DNA of 64,000 bases, from the NCBI GenBank assembly GCA_964017185.1, contig OZ024870.1, positions 34,798,139 to 34,862,138 on the forward strand. Direction: 5' to 3'. The translations under genes and the position numbers were made by a program. The DNA is from Rugalucina vietnamica. Its lineage: Eukaryota > Mollusca > Bivalvia > Lucinida > Lucinidae. The notes beneath the pieces were generated by a model. That model worked only from the letters and a program-made list of their open reading frames with translations. It searched no databases and had not been told where the DNA came from. This document shows positions 1 to 14,500 of the stretch, piece after piece (the stretch's first letter is position 1; each line of letters begins with the position of its first letter).

Positions 1-29
1 TGTCCGCCGACTCAAACCCGGTCCCAAGC

Positions 30-240
30 TAATTAAACTTTTTTCATGCTCAACTCAGCTGAGATTGAAATTTAAATTGGCTATAAATATTGAAATAGCA
101 CAAATAAATTGAAATTTCACCCAAACCTGCAATTTATCCTGCTAATAAATGTTAGAATGCCAACTACTGTTAGCATTTTAACATTTATAAGCAAGATAAA
201 TTTCAGTCTCAGCTGAGTTGAGGATGAAAAAAGTTTTTTA
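30..240. mobile_element. Family C MITE, variant
   Basis: ATGCTCAACTCAGCTGAG at the left and CTCAGCTGAGTTGAGGATG at the right. Matches 54398-54612 in copy 2. Confidence 0.7.
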
Positions 241-689
241 ACTTCATGGCCAGGTTGTGCAACAACTGAAGATGGCATGAGAAATTAAGAAGTACAAGTA
301 CAAGAATTTATATATCTATGTCTCTATATAAAACTAAAACAAATGTTCAGACTTGTACTTTTGTTTTCACGTATGCAAAACATGTAATTTTACACTATGC
401 AATTCATTTAAAACATCAGACTACAAAAGCACTACATTCTGCATTTCTGTTTACATATAAATATATCACACTTCGTCTTTTTGATATATTATAGTTACTA
501 TATGACAAAAACAAGCATGTCTCAAAATTAAGAAATAATTATGTTTTATCAATATTTTATGCCTGTCCTTGACAATTGCTAGAAGCATTTACTTCACAAG
601 CTATATCTGTTAGAGAAAATTTCATGTGTATCCCTCCAAGATACTACGTAGAGGTACAAAAATTGTTTGTTTGTATTGTCAGAGGGTTA

Positions 690-853
690 ATGTCCAAGTC
701 AACAATTTTTCAGTCATGTTGGGACTGAGCCACCACTTCCTGGGTATTCACTATTGGAGTAAATTTACCTTGCACGGTGCCAAAAGTGGGGACTGAACCC
801 AGGACCTCACAATTCAGAGTCGGATGCTCTACCACTACACCACTTTGCTCCCC
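690..853 (-). mobile_element. tRNA-derived SINE (shared)
   Basis: On the minus strand: GTGGTGTAGTGGTAGAGCA (A-box-like), a CTG at the anticodon position, and GGTTCAGTCCCC (B box), then a body ending near a TTAACCCTCTGAC-type tail. Confidence 0.75.
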
Positions 854-1196
854 CAAAAAACTCTTAAGTGTTATGTATAAATACTAAGATTCTCAATTTC
901 AACATTACTCTGCCCAATATATACTGCCTGAAAGTTAAGTTCTGTTTTCGCTATCTTTCCACCAACAATAGACAGTCACCAACATAAAAGCAGTATTGCC
1001 TTGTATGAGGTCTATCAACAATAAGTAGCCTATCTATAAATTTTCATGTCAGGATATTTCTTACAACCTAGCTAACACATATGATCATATTCAATGTGAA
1101 TAATCCTCCAATATTTTGACGACATACTGGTTTAAATATATAGTCCAATATGCGTACATTACACAGTATTAATTATAACAATATTTGAGCCGCCTC

Positions 1197-1420
1197 ATGG
1201 GAAAACCAACAATCTGCATAGGCGAAAACAAAGACGCAGATCAGCTTCGCGGTAACCGCGAAGCTGATCAGCGCCTTTGTTTTCGCTACTCGGATAGTAC
1301 AATTCCTCTTCTACTTAAATCCAAAATTTCAAGCTTCTAGCTCTCTTCTGTGCTTGTACAGGCCGGTTTGTGTCGGACCTGGTCGGAAACCACATTGTTG
1401 GTTTTCCCACGAGGTGGCTC
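1197..1420 (+). mobile_element. MITE-A
   Basis: Type copy: GAGCCGCC...GGTGGCTC with a GATCAGCTTCGCGG / CCGCGAAGCTGATC stem. Flanked by a 16-bp repeat (AATTATAACAATATTT). The matching element in copy 2 (55547) is in the opposite orientation. Confidence 0.92.
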
Positions 1421-1539
1421 AATTATAACAATATTTATCACAATGTGAATGCATGTGAGCTTTTCTCTATGATGACATGGTTATACCATTTACGCAGTGT
1501 CATGAAGAAAACTTGCTTTCTGAAAATTTGACATTTTCA

Positions 1540-1750
1540 TGCTCAACTCAGCTGAGACTAAAATTTATCCTGCTCATAAATGTTAAAATGCCAACAATTG
1601 TTGGCATTTTAACATTTATTAGCAGGATAAATTACAGGCTTTGGTGATTTTAACCTGAAATTTCAATTTATTTGGGGTATTTCAGTAGCTATGGGGAGTT
1701 AAAATTTCATGCTCAGCTAAGATGAGCAAGAAAAAAGTTTTATAACCTTT
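1540..1750. mobile_element. Family C palindromic MITE
   Basis: Inverted ends (ATGCTCAACTCAGCTGAG / CTCAGCTAAGATGAGCA) around an inner palindrome at CCAACAATTGTTGG. Confidence 0.75.
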
Positions 1751-2414
1751 GGGTGAGATGTACCAGCCTTGGACACCTACGCTTTAGCGTAGTCTCCTAT
1801 CTGAATCAAAATTTCAAGGCTATCATAACCTTATGTGGCTATACAGCTCAGATTGGGTAAGACCTAAAGAAAATTTTTCTCATGACACTGCCCGTATTAT
1901 GAAAAAGTCTCCTAAGTCATATGAAAGTTGATTTGGACAACATACTTTATTGTTTGTTCCTCAGAACAGTTATGTATCACTTTTCGCTTCTATGAACTTG
2001 CGAGCCTTTCTGTCTGTTTTATGTGACTACTATACACTGTCTTCAAAATAATATACACTCGTAATCTCGTAAGTCTTCTTCCACATATAGCACTATACAA
2101 CACAGCAATTGTTCCAAGCTTCAGTGAACTAGCTTAAAGAGTTAAAACCTGTAACCAAGGTCACCAACCTCATAAACCTAAGAGCTCATTGGCAACAAGA
2201 TCTGTCCTTTGATGTCTATGTGGCTGACTGGCTTGTTGATGCTTGCTGTTCTGTTGCAGAACTCTACTAAGTCCCCCTGATCTTCAAATGATCAGAAATC
2301 CGCAAAGTCTAGTACCACAGACAGAAATCTGCAAAGGGAATTGTTCCAAGGAAAGTCACTCTATCTTGTTCCAAGGGAAGCCATCCTATCGTATACAAAG
2401 GGGAGCCACTCTAT

Positions 2415-2556
2415 CTACAAATCTGTCTCGGTCTTCTTACGCCCTCCCCTTGGTTTGATGTCCTCAGAAATCTGCCAGAGCGCCTCCTCACCCAGATAGT
2501 CAGAGAAGTTGTCAAACATGGCTATACATTTCTCATTCTTCTTTATCTCATAGTTA
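2415..2556 (-). CDS. RAPGEF1: RAPGEF1 exon A, C-terminal exon with stop
   Basis: Encodes NYEIKKNEKCIAMFDNFSDYL and EEALWQISEDIKPRGG, then a short basic tail and TAG. The end matches the EEALWELSLKIKPR tail of vertebrate C3G. Confidence 0.96.
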
Positions 2557-5500
2557 CTGAAAATAGAAGGAATTTGTGTAACTTATTAAAGTGTCAAACC
2601 CTTATGGCAGTCAATATTATACAATTATTGACTATTGATTCATTGAATATGATGTGATATCCAACAGAGACTACCAATATTGACCGAGGCGAAGCCGAGG
2701 TCAATATTGGTAGTCTCTGTTGGATATCACATCATATTCAATGACTCAATAGTCAACAATTGTTTTATTATATAACACTCGTTTTATACAAACATGATAA
2801 AAACAATTTTAAAATAACTTTTTTATGAGTAAATGAATAAGCGTATACATATAGTTTACATATAGTCCCAGCATGACTGAAAAATGTTCATTGGGACATT
2901 AAGTCTAAATTCAAATAAACTAAACAGTAAGAAAACTGCTTGACAGTAATCAATGTACATTTCCAATGACATAGAGAGTTCTAAATTTAGTAACATATAT
3001 TCAATGGGAAAAACCCCAGGTTATAGAATATGACAAAATATGCAATGGGCTGAAAGACTGTCTGAAATACTGTCTATTTATAGTTATATAATAAAATGAT
3101 TTGTGTCATTATTTCTCATGAACAAGATGCCATCATTCTTTGCTTGTGTGTTGTTGCACAACATCCCAGTGAACAGCTATTGTCAATTCACGATGTCATC
3201 TCCATTTCATGGGACTTCCATGCAACTTTGGGATGAATGACACCCCCCAATATCCTGCAATATAGCACTGCCCACGCAAACTATCGTATTGTAGATACTC
3301 CATTTTTGACATTATACAAATAGCATCATAGTTTTTCATGCTCAAAACGAATCAGAATAAAATATCTTCTTTATGAAGTTCAGTAGTAAAATTTAAGATG
3401 TCAAACTCCAAACACTGGCAGATCTAATCTGTTTTTCATGATCACTGCTCACTATAACTTACCATTTCTTATCTCTAAATCGTCTCATACTGTCCAGTAT
3501 ATGAAACTGTTGCCATCTCTTAGCAAAGTTGATGTTGCCATCAGGTAACAGGTCCTGGTTACCGATATTGATGAATGTTAAGTCTTGAAGTATCAAGCCA
3601 CTGAAAGCATCAAAAGCATAAGTACATAACTTAAAACTTCCGTACTTAACTGTCCGCTGAGATGATTTAAAGATGTTATTATTTAAAGTTAAGATAATTT
3701 AATAACAACATTACTCTCTAAAAATAAAAAATAATATCACTGATTAAGATTTGAATAGCTGTAACCTTTTGTGTCAACCCAATTTCCAAAAACTGTGAAG
3801 ATAAACTAAGAATAACAGATGACCAGCAAAAAGATACAGAAGGTAGAATAGAAACTGTACATATATAGAATATCACTGAAAGATGGAAAAGAAACCAATC
3901 TTACATGTAAGGTATACAAGGTGGGTCTGTCTCTGACAACGCTATCCTGTAGTTACGGAATGATGCGGAACTGTCTATCAGCTGACAAAACTCCTTCAAA
4001 GCCTGGAGAAATTAAAGATGAAAAATTCAAGACAAGAATTCATTTCAAAACTCAGATTTATCTGCAGATATTCATTATTAACCTGGGTTACGGCTATGAT
4101 TTTTATTCTGTGTTCTATAAATGCTTATCATACATACTGATGCATCTGCAAAGCCATTTCTTTCAACTAAATGAAATTTTACCAAAATTATCTCCCTTGA
4201 AACATATACAGATTTACAAATCTTGAGTAGTTTTCAGATGGCACAACAAATTTTGGTAAACAGTGCACACCTCATATAGGAGCCCCTCCATTCACCAACT
4301 TTCTTTGGGTTTTCAATAGAATGAATGAGCAGTTTATTTGATTTTAGGATGAAACTGCTTAGTATCATAAAATTCACAAACTAAAAAAAAAATCATGTAT
4401 TTACCTCTACATTTTGTCTAGGCCAGTCAAGTCTTCTTACTGGTGCCGAGTCAAGAGCTGACAGTATCGCCAAGTAGGAATTGAAGTTACTCATCTTTCG
4501 TAAATGCTGAAATACAATCCTAGAGATTAGACTGGGTGTTTTTTTGTGTGTTTTTTTTTGTTCCTGGACCCTCTATTCTTACCGTACTGGTATAAATAGT
4601 AGTAAAATGAGCTTTCTCAAATGAAAATTCAGCAAACTTCAGCAGAATGAAGGCAGACTTGTATTAAATGTACTTCCTAGCTACTTTTTTCACTTCTTTT
4701 TCCCATAATGTTAAAATGTGAAGAAACTACAATACAGTAGTCAGTTCATAAGTTTGCATGAGCTACGCTCTTACCCTCATAATTTTGATGAATTTCACCA
4801 TGTATTTTTCTCTGTCTTTAACCTCTGTCTGTGTCAGTATTCTAGTCCTGCACCTGTAACAATAACATCATCATACACTTACTGTACATCCGGAAATATT
4901 CGCGAGAACTTAATTTTCGCTAATATTCGCAAATTGGTTACCTCGTATATATTCAAACTTCTCGCTAATAAAGAGTCACTATAAACTTTATAGAATACAT
5001 GTACACTCACTCGCGAAATCAAGAACTCGCTAATAATTCAGAAATAGAAAATTCGCGAAATAAAAGTCGCAGAAAATTTCCGAATTTACAGTATTTACAT
5101 GAATTTTAGCCATTACCTTACTTGAATCACTGTTTTCTCCCCTTTCACATATTCAAAACCAAATTGATGTGAGCATTAAATCTGTGTGTGACACTTACTA
5201 TAATAAACATTTTTTTTAATCTTGTTCTACAGCTGTATATTATGTGCCTTTGCATGAGAAAACTGACAATATGGGTTTCCAACCACGTCCATCACAAAAC
5301 AGACTGTACAGCCACAGAAAATAACTACAAGCTTGAAATTTCAGATTTAGAAAGAAGAGACATCATACTATGTATGGAGTGAAAACATAGGTGATGATCA
5401 GCTGTGCAGTTACTGCACAGCTGATCTGTGCCTTTGTTTTCGCATTAGCAATTTTTTTTTTTATTTTTTTTTTCTGATGCAGCGGCTCTTATGAGATTTT

Positions 5501-8500
5501 CTTACCAGTAAGACATCTTGTTAAAGTGTTCTGTAAACTCTGTAAGGTTGGGACTCAATTCTTCTGATTGTTCTTTAGCCCATAGTAACACCTCGGAAAT
5601 CTGAAACATGACAAAATATTATTAAACTTCCATAACAATGTATACTCTCATAAGTCTTCTTAAATTAATCAAATTAATCATTCATATTCATTCCTGAACA
5701 TACTGCAAAGTATTGCATCAACAAAATGGTGGCACAAAAACCAAGCTTTAAGTTTTTAGACATTTACTCACATTCCTCACTGTAATTCTGTGATCAGACC
5801 AAAATACTCTGAAAAACTTTTTTTCAAAATTACTCAATATTTCGGCCAAAGTTCAGTGTTTATGCAAGTTATCTCTAGAGCTATTTCTTCCAACCCAACC
5901 AACCCAACTTGAAATTTCTTATATAAAATATACATTTTGTTAAACATATAAAAAGACTACACCCAGCTGATCACCAAACCACCATGAAAATCGTACCTCA
6001 ATCCTCTGGAAGAGCTCAGCGTCTATGAGTGTCATCTGTTCAGCTATTTCTCCAGACTTGAAATGTAGCAAATCAGCTGGACTGCAACAAACAAATATGA
6101 GCCTGTGCGTGAGAAAACAAAACAATTTGGGTCTTGATCAGGTCCGACACAAACCAGGCTGTAGTCACAGAGGCTGGAAATTCTGCATTTAGAAAGTAGA
6201 GGAATTGTACTATCCGTGTAGCAAAAACTAAGGTGCTGATCAGCTTCGCAGTTTCTGCGAAGCTGATCAGCGGCTTTGTTTTCGCCTATGCAGATTGTTG
6301 GTTTTCCCATGCATTTGCTCATATGAGAATTGCTTATCTGGCATGCGTGGATCCAGAAATTTTCATGAGAGGGGGTCCAATGAAAATGGTAATTTTTGGT
6401 CATAGACGAGGGGTGGTCCAACCCCAAAAACATCTCGAAATTACCTTTTTTTTAAGGTAAAATTTTCAAATTCCAGGGGGGATCCGCGCATGTCTGGGTT
6501 TGACAGATCAGACTGCTTCAAAATTGATGGTGAGCATTTTCTTAAGTTTAACCATTCTTTAGATATAAATGAGCCGCATCATGAGAAAAACCGGATTTTT
6601 GCCCATACGAAAACAAAGGCGCAGATCAGCTGTGCAGTAACTGCACAGCTGATCAGTGCCTTTGTTTTCGCTACTCGGATAGTAGAATCCCTCTTCTTTT
6701 TAAATCCTAAATTTCAAGCTAATAGCCACATTCTGAGACTGTACAGGCTGGTTGGTGTCAAACCTGGTTGGAAACCCTGAAGAATTTCTCGCATCACGGC
6801 TTGAATAGTTTTACCATGTTTTGACATTGAAGCATTTCACCATACATGTATTTAAAGGTAAATGAAAACTATGACATTATATGAGCTGCGACGCAAGAAA
6901 GTGGTCTTTGGGGTTTCCGACCAGGTCAGACACAAACCTGCCTGTACAGTCACAGAAGCAGGCTAGAGGCTTGAAATTTTGGCTATAAGTAGAAGAGGAG
7001 TTGTACTATCAGAGAAGCGAAACAAAGGCGCTGATCAACTGTGCAGTAAAGTTACTGCACAGCTGATCTACGCCTTTGTTTTTACATATGCAAAAATCCG
7101 GTTTTCTCATGATGCAGTTCAAATATTTGTTGTTTTTTTTTTTATCTCTAACAACTTGTAAGTAAATGTCAGGGAAATCAGACACTATTTCAAAAATCTT
7201 GTGGCAGACAACGTTTTTTATATTTGACATTTTATTCCATCTTTTTTGTGATTATTATACAAATAGATTCTTTTTCATGATATTTTACAGATTCATCGCA
7301 AAACAACATGCACAAAGACGTTCAGGCACAACACAAACAAGCATGCTGACCAAATGTTCTTGCACATGTAGATTTTGGTTGTCTTAGCAATGAAATGCAT
7401 AGATCCTGACCAGGCAGTACAAATTCCCGGCCTGATCTAAGTTTTGTTCTCATAATTTTTAACATAATAAGGCAAGAACAAAGACTTTCTCACAACAAAC
7501 TAAAACATGCTCTTGTTTCAGAATTAAGGACTGAAATATTCTTTATGATTTGTCCTGATTTGCCAGAGTCTGAAACGCCACCATATGAGCCTCGTCATGA
7601 GAAAAATGGATTTTGCCTATGCGAAAACAAAGGCGCAGATCAGCTGTGCAGTAACTGCACAGCTGATCAGTGCCTTTCGTTTTCGCTACACGGATAGTAC
7701 AGTACCTCTTCTTCCTAAATCCGAAATTTCAAGCTTCTAGCCTGCTTCTGTGACTGTACAGGTCGGTTTGTGTCAGACCTGGTCGGAAACCCCGAAGATC
7801 CCGTCACAGCTCATATCATTTCAATTATATACCAGGAACAGAAATACAACTCCTACTATATGCTCATTATCACGTCTTCAGGACACTATCATAAAGAATA
7901 TAAGAGCTAGAAAATATCACACCATCATCTTCAAGTCATCTAAAAACTTGACAACCAATGTTCAATAGTTAGAATGAACCAAACACATTTCATACTTTTA
8001 CTCCATCTCCGATTAAAATCCAGGTCAAACAAAGATTAAGCTTCCTTCATTTTACATGTGATTTATAGTAACATGTATCCATTAGCCATGTGCATTTGTT
8101 TGTCCAAGGTTTTTGTCACAAATTTCCCAGTCATTGCATATTTTGAGTGACAGGTGGCATTTGGTTAATTCCTCCGTAAACCACAGAATTGCAGTGTTTT
8201 CCCGTACTCATACGGCTAGCACCACTTAAACTTACTTTGACGTGACAGATAGTGATGACAAACACGTGACTTGTGACGTCAGCTCCATGTGGTGTTTCTT
8301 TGTCTCACATTTCTCGATGATCTTCCGTCGTAGGATCCTGGCCTTCATGAGGTCACCCTGACACAGCAATTCAAACACTAACTCCATCATAGACTCGATC
8401 ACGCCATCATCTAACTCATGGGGACTGAAAGCACAGAAAATACAGTATAATTGACAGAAAATAATGTAAAATTTCTGTCAAAGGATCCTGGCCTTCATGA

Positions 8501-11500
8501 GGTCTCCATGACACAGCAGTTCAAACACTAGCTATGCGCCGTTGTTTTCGCATAGCCAAAAATCCCATTTTCTAGCGTTGCAGCTCATTTGTCATGCGAT
8601 GCAGAAAGCTTTTTGAAACTGTCTCTTTGGTAAGTAACTCACATTGAATGTAACACATTTTGTGCTGAAGTAAACATGTTAAAATGTTGATGCAGGGCAA
8701 TTTTTAAAGAACTCCCTATCCATGTATAATATTCTAAGGCATTCATTATATGGGAAGGATTAGCATACTTATTAAGACATACAAATAATCTCGGAGCACT
8801 GACTGAATAGCAAAATTTGCTAAGTATGTTTTGCTTTCATTACATAGCACATTTGCTTTATTTCCTAAATCTTAAGTTTCAAGCATCTAGCCATTTTCTG
8901 CAGCCATACAGCAAGGATAATGCTGGACATGGTCACCATCAGGAAAACATGTTCGTGACATGAATACCCCCATATACCCCACTTTTATGAAGCAAAACTG
9001 GGGTATGCTGGGGTATACCTATTTTTCTTATTTTTGCTCGAAAACATAGATTGTGGGTACTCGTTAGAACTGCCTCGACATAAAAGTGGGGTTTAAGAGT
9101 GTATAAATTTCATGAATATGTTTTCTTGATATAGTCACTAGAGTCAAATATATTCACCTCATCAGGTCTACCACACGTATAAGCAGTGAGAAAGCATTGT
9201 TGGCCGTCTTTTTGTTATCCTGTGAGTACTGGAACTTCTGGAACCGGTACAGTAACTTCTCTATCAGCTCCTTAGAAGAGATGAACGTCCTGTAGGTCGT
9301 CAGGAAAGCTTCCTGGTACATAAACTCTGAAAAGGAGTAATTAACCCATTAATGACGAATGGATTCACCCATCATTATCATATGAGCCACCTCGTGGGAA
9401 AACCAACAATGTGGTTTCCGAACAGGTCCTACACAAACCGGCCTGTACAAGCACAGAGAATAGCTAGAAGCTTCAAATTTCGGATTTAAGTAGCAGAGGA
9501 ATTGTACTATCCGAGTAGCGAAAACAAAGGCGCTGATCAGCTTCGCGGTTACAGCGAAGCTGATCTGCGTCTTTGTTTTCGCCTATGCAGATTTTTGGTT
9601 TTCCCATGAGGCGGCTCATTTGGGTGAGTCAACTTTAATTTTTAGGGGCTTCAGGAGTGATTTTAACATTTTATTCTATATTCCATAAAATTCCTATAAG
9701 CAAACAGAATAGCCCCAGATTCTGTGGTGTTACATCTGAGCCTATACTGTGGAGCTATAAATATGTTCCATAAATAAGACGCCAGGCTTATATGAGTTAA
9801 ACTGACTGATATATGTGATGCTGCACCTTGCCAGCCTTATCATTAAGATGAGTTGAACCTGTAGGGTACAAAAAATAAATTTCAATCTCATGAAATCATT
9901 TTTGGAATGAAATACCTGAATACGTACAAGCAGTTACCCAAACATAAGTCACCTGAGCCGAGACACGAGAAAACTGGTCTTCGGGGTTTCCGACCAGGTC
10001 TGACACAAACCTAGCTGTACAAGCACAGAAGATGACTAGAAACTGGAAATTTTGGATTTAGAAAGAAGAGCAATTGTACTATCCGATTGTACTAAAGGCG
10101 TGAAGCTGATATGCGCCTTTGTTTTCGCATAAGCGAAAATCCCGTTTTCTCATTATGCGGCTAATCTCATCTGAAGTTAATTTTGTTTGCATCTAAAATA
10201 AGATGCCACTTTTGTAGGGTTCAAAGTACTGTTACAGTTAACTCTTGATTTAAACCAAGTAGAGGTTTACTGCGAAGCTGATCTGCACCTTTGTTTTCGC
10301 ATAAGCAAAAATCCGGTTTTCTCATGAAGTGGCTAATCTCATCTGAAGTTAATTTAGTTTGCATCTAATAAGATGCCACTTTTGTAGGGTTCAAAGTACT
10401 GTTACAGTTAACTCTTGATTTAAACCAAGTAGAGGTTTACTGCATCTGATTTGAGACTTCAACGTTTAACAGGAAGCCAAAAATTCAAATAACATCTAGC
10501 TTAAAATATTGTGATATTGAAAATTTAATGTTTGGTGTGCTTTGTTTAAAATGAAATTAAATGCTATTCAAAAGCAGATATAGACAGGTATATTTAGGAG
10601 GCTGGAAATAAATACATGAGCCACATCATGAAAACTCAAGTTTTGCATATGAGAAAACAAAGGCGCAGATCAGCTAAGTAGTAACTCGCAGTAACTGCGA
10701 AGCTGATTAGCGCCTTTTTTTCCCGCTACACAGATAGTACTGTTCCTCTACTTTCAAAATCTGAAATTTCCAGCATCTAGCCATCGTCTGTGCTTGTACA
10801 GCTCGGTTTGTGTTGGAACTGACCAACCCAGATTGTTGATTATCTCATGCAAAGGCTCATATTTAAATCTGTGAAACTTGTAAAAGGAAAGTTACAAGTT
10901 CCAAAATCATTTAAACCCTGGCTATGGCTTTTATATTGTCTCTATACAATTTGATCTGAAAAACGTTATTCTACAAACAAGCAAAAATTCAAAACTTATA
11001 AAATGAAATGAAATGAAAGCACAAAACTTAGTTAAAGTATAAACAAAATTAAAGTATATCAGACAAAATGTCTTTAAAGTACAACAAAATCTAAAAGGAA
11101 AGAAATTTGTGATCAATCTATGAAAATAACTCAACAATACAGGAATAATTAAAAGAACAACATTGAGTGACAACTAGCTCCTAAAACACAAAGTCAAAAG
11201 TAGACCAAATCAAACAGGGGGTGGGAGAAAAGGGGTGGAATACACAGCAGAATATATGGCACGATTCCATGGCGCTAGAAACATGATATCTTTGCTTTTA
11301 TCTGTTAAATGTTTAAAGCATAATTATGTTTCTTCTTCTTTTTCTATAAAGTATTTAAAATGTCCGCAAAACTACATGCACACATCTTAATCTGACAGCT
11401 TTTTCATGCTCATTACGAAAACATGCCCATATGATAAACAATATTTTTTTCATGGCAAAAATCGATAAATTTTCAGATGAAATTTTTTGATATTTTTCTT

Positions 11501-14500
11501 ATTTTTGCTCAAAACATAGATTGTGGGTACATGTTAGAACCGCCTCACCGAGGCGGTTCTAACGAGTACCCACAATCTATGTTTTGGAGCAAAAATAAGA
11601 AAAATAGGTAAACCCCTGCATACCCCAGGTTTTTTACATAAAAGTGGGGTTTAAGGGGGTATACATTTCACGGACATGTTTTCCTGATGTATTAACCTTT
11701 GCATCCCTTGTAAATCCCATGTGGACTGTAAACAGTAGTTACTATGCAAAAATCTGTCTAAAAAAGGAAAAATAACATTTCTAAATTTGTAAACCTTTTA
11801 ACTTGTTCATTGTTTTTAAAATGATATGTGTAGTAAATTGACAGTCCACATAGAATTTAAGCACACAATGAAGATATCAGGCAATGTCAAGCTGCAATAA
11901 GAAAACTGAACATTTTAAATTACAAAATAAAGAAAACTGTGTTAAAGGCTTTTAAAAAGGCTTTTCATAATTTGTCTATTTCACAAGATGAGCCATGACG
12001 CGAGAAAACCGGTCTTCAGGGTTTCCGACCAGGTCCGAAACACACCAATCTGTACAGTCACAGAAAAAGACTATAAGCCTGAAATTTCCGATTTAAGAAG
12101 AAGAGGGATTGTACTATCCATGTAGTGAAAACAAAGGCGCTGATCAGCTGTGCAGTTACTGCACAGCTGATCTGCGACTTTGTTTTCGCATAAAAAGCTG
12201 GTTTTCTCATGGCACACCTCATATGAGCAGATCAGCAAGACAATGCCTGAACACTACACCCACTTCTCAAACCAAGCTGTTTCTCAAGGCTAAAACATGC
12301 TCTCAGACTTAACAGGGGTGGCGCATATACTTCTGTGTCATTATTCTAGCCTTCTTTTTTTCTCATAAATTAGAAAAATCAAACTATTGTTGTTGTTTTT
12401 CATACGACCAAAATACATGCTGCACCCTCTGATGATGTCTAGTTTAAATTTGAATCTAGTTTCTGTCACTTTTTCATGCTTCTTACAAACAAAATATTTG
12501 AATGAGATGCTAAAACAGAATGTCTAAATACTATAATATTAAGGATAGCCAGAAATCAATTTATTCAGTTGAGAATTTTGACAATGCCAGACTTTATACT
12601 TATCTTACATAAACATAACACATCATGACAACTACTTGGTTATATAAGAGCCATCTCGTGAGAAAACCAACAATGTGGTTTACGAACAGGTCTGACACAA
12701 ACTGAGCTGTAAAAGAATAGGAGATGGCTAGAACCATGTAGCGAAAACAAAGGCGCTGATCAGCTTCGCAGTTACTGCGAAGCTGATCTGTGCCTTTGTT
12801 TTCACCTATGCAGATTGTTGGTTTTCTCATGATGTGGCTCATTTGTTAAGATATCATGCTTCATTTCTCCAGCGGCTATTCAGTGCTATTTATAGAACTA
12901 GTAGACTGTGCCACAACAATTCACGACAGACTGCTTACCTTCTTGGTTTACCAAGTCGCTGTGAGACCCTTATATACACAGAATACATGTTTCAAAACTA
13001 GTCAATAAGCTTCTAAATTAGTTAAATAAAATTTTGCAAGAAATACTGTGCTTTTCGTATTGTATTTTGCTAATGGGCAAGTCATTTTTCACCACAATTT
13101 CTAGCCGTTGTTTAATAAAATAATAAAACAGTGGAACTTAAAAAAAAAAAAATCATGAGATATTCATGTTTTAGGATTATCATAAATGAGCCGCCTCATG
13201 GGAAAACCAACAATCCGCATAAGCGAAAACAAAGACGCAGATCAGCTTCGCGGTGACCGCGAAGCTGATCAGGGCCTTTGTTTTCGCTACTCGGACAGTA
13301 CAATTCCTCCTCTACTTAACCCATAAATTTCAAGCTTCTAGCCTGCTTCTGTGACTGTACAGCCTGATTTGTGTCAGACCTGTTCAGAAACCACATTGTT
13401 GGTTTTCCCACGAGATGGCTCAAATAATAATAGTTAGCTGTAGATGGTTACATTGAAAAAGGTTGATAAAATGACTGGCACATTAGCAGAATGCGTGTTA
13501 AAATATGTGATATAATTAAATCTTAATAACATTAAATGTATTATCAAAACTATGGTAAGAGTTGTGCAATGCAATATGTATGAGATAATGAATAAAATAT
13601 TTGCATGCTAAATGAGAAAATGTTTGATCCCTATCCCTATACCAAACTTATGCATATGTAATATAATAATTAAATGTATATATTTGAGCTGTGTCATGAA
13701 ACATCCAACATTTTGCATATGCGAAAACAAAGTTGCAGATCAGCTTTGCAGTAACTGCGAAGCTGATCAGCGCCTTTGTTTTCGCTACACGGATAGTACA
13801 ATTCCTCTACTTTCTAAATCCAAAATTTCCAGCCTCTAGCCTGCTTCTGTGCTTGTACAGCTCGGTTTGTGTCAGACCTGTTCGGGAACCACATTGTTGG
13901 TTTTTCATGATGCCGCTCATTTCTTTACTACCAAATGTGCTATAAATAATAACAACACAGAAATGGAAAACTCTTGGAACCCAAGCATTGGGATACATTT
14001 GAGCCTTATCATGAGAAAACTGCAAATGCGAAACAAAGGTACACAGCAGCTGAGCAGCAATCATTCTATGAAGTATTTGATTGGGTGAGACACAAATCAT
14101 CTTGCTCAACTCAAAAAATAACAGAAGTATTGAAATCAGAAATAAATGAGCCGCCTGGTGGGAAAACCAACAATGTGGTTTCCGAACAGGTCCGACACAA
14201 ACCGGCCTGTACAAGCACAGAAAAGAGCTAGAAGCTGGAAATTTCGGATTTAAGTAAAAGAGGAATTGTACTATCCGAATAGCGAAAACAAAGGCGCTGA
14301 TCAGCTTCGCGGTTATCGCGAAGCTGATCTGCGTCTTTGTTTTCGCCTATGCAGATTGTTGGTTTTCCCACGAGGCGGCTCAAATAGCTGCTATTTGGCA
14401 TTGTGCTCACTCAATGTAATTTGCACTGCATCCTGCATGTGCTAAATGAAGGTTTTCTCATGACAGGGCATTACATTTTACATGGCATTTCACTTGTAGC

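Larger units (their letters stand above)
1..7955. repeat. Segmental duplication, copy 1
   Basis: Matches 54369-63795 in the same orientation at high identity, apart from element insertions. The match runs to the left window edge, so the true boundary is unseen. Copy-1-only insertions are at about 2613-3093, 4882-5091, 6099-6320, 6342-6492 and 6571-6802. Confidence 0.95.

Noticed and set aside
690..853. A real tRNA gene
   Set aside because: A and B boxes are present but the acceptor stem does not pair and a SINE body follows; the same sequence recurs in copy 2.
13612..13839. Recurring peptide ...ENKGADQLCSNCEADQRLCFRY... in many short frames
   Set aside because: It is the translated MITE-A palindrome and body, seen in both orientations at dozens of places, not a protein family.
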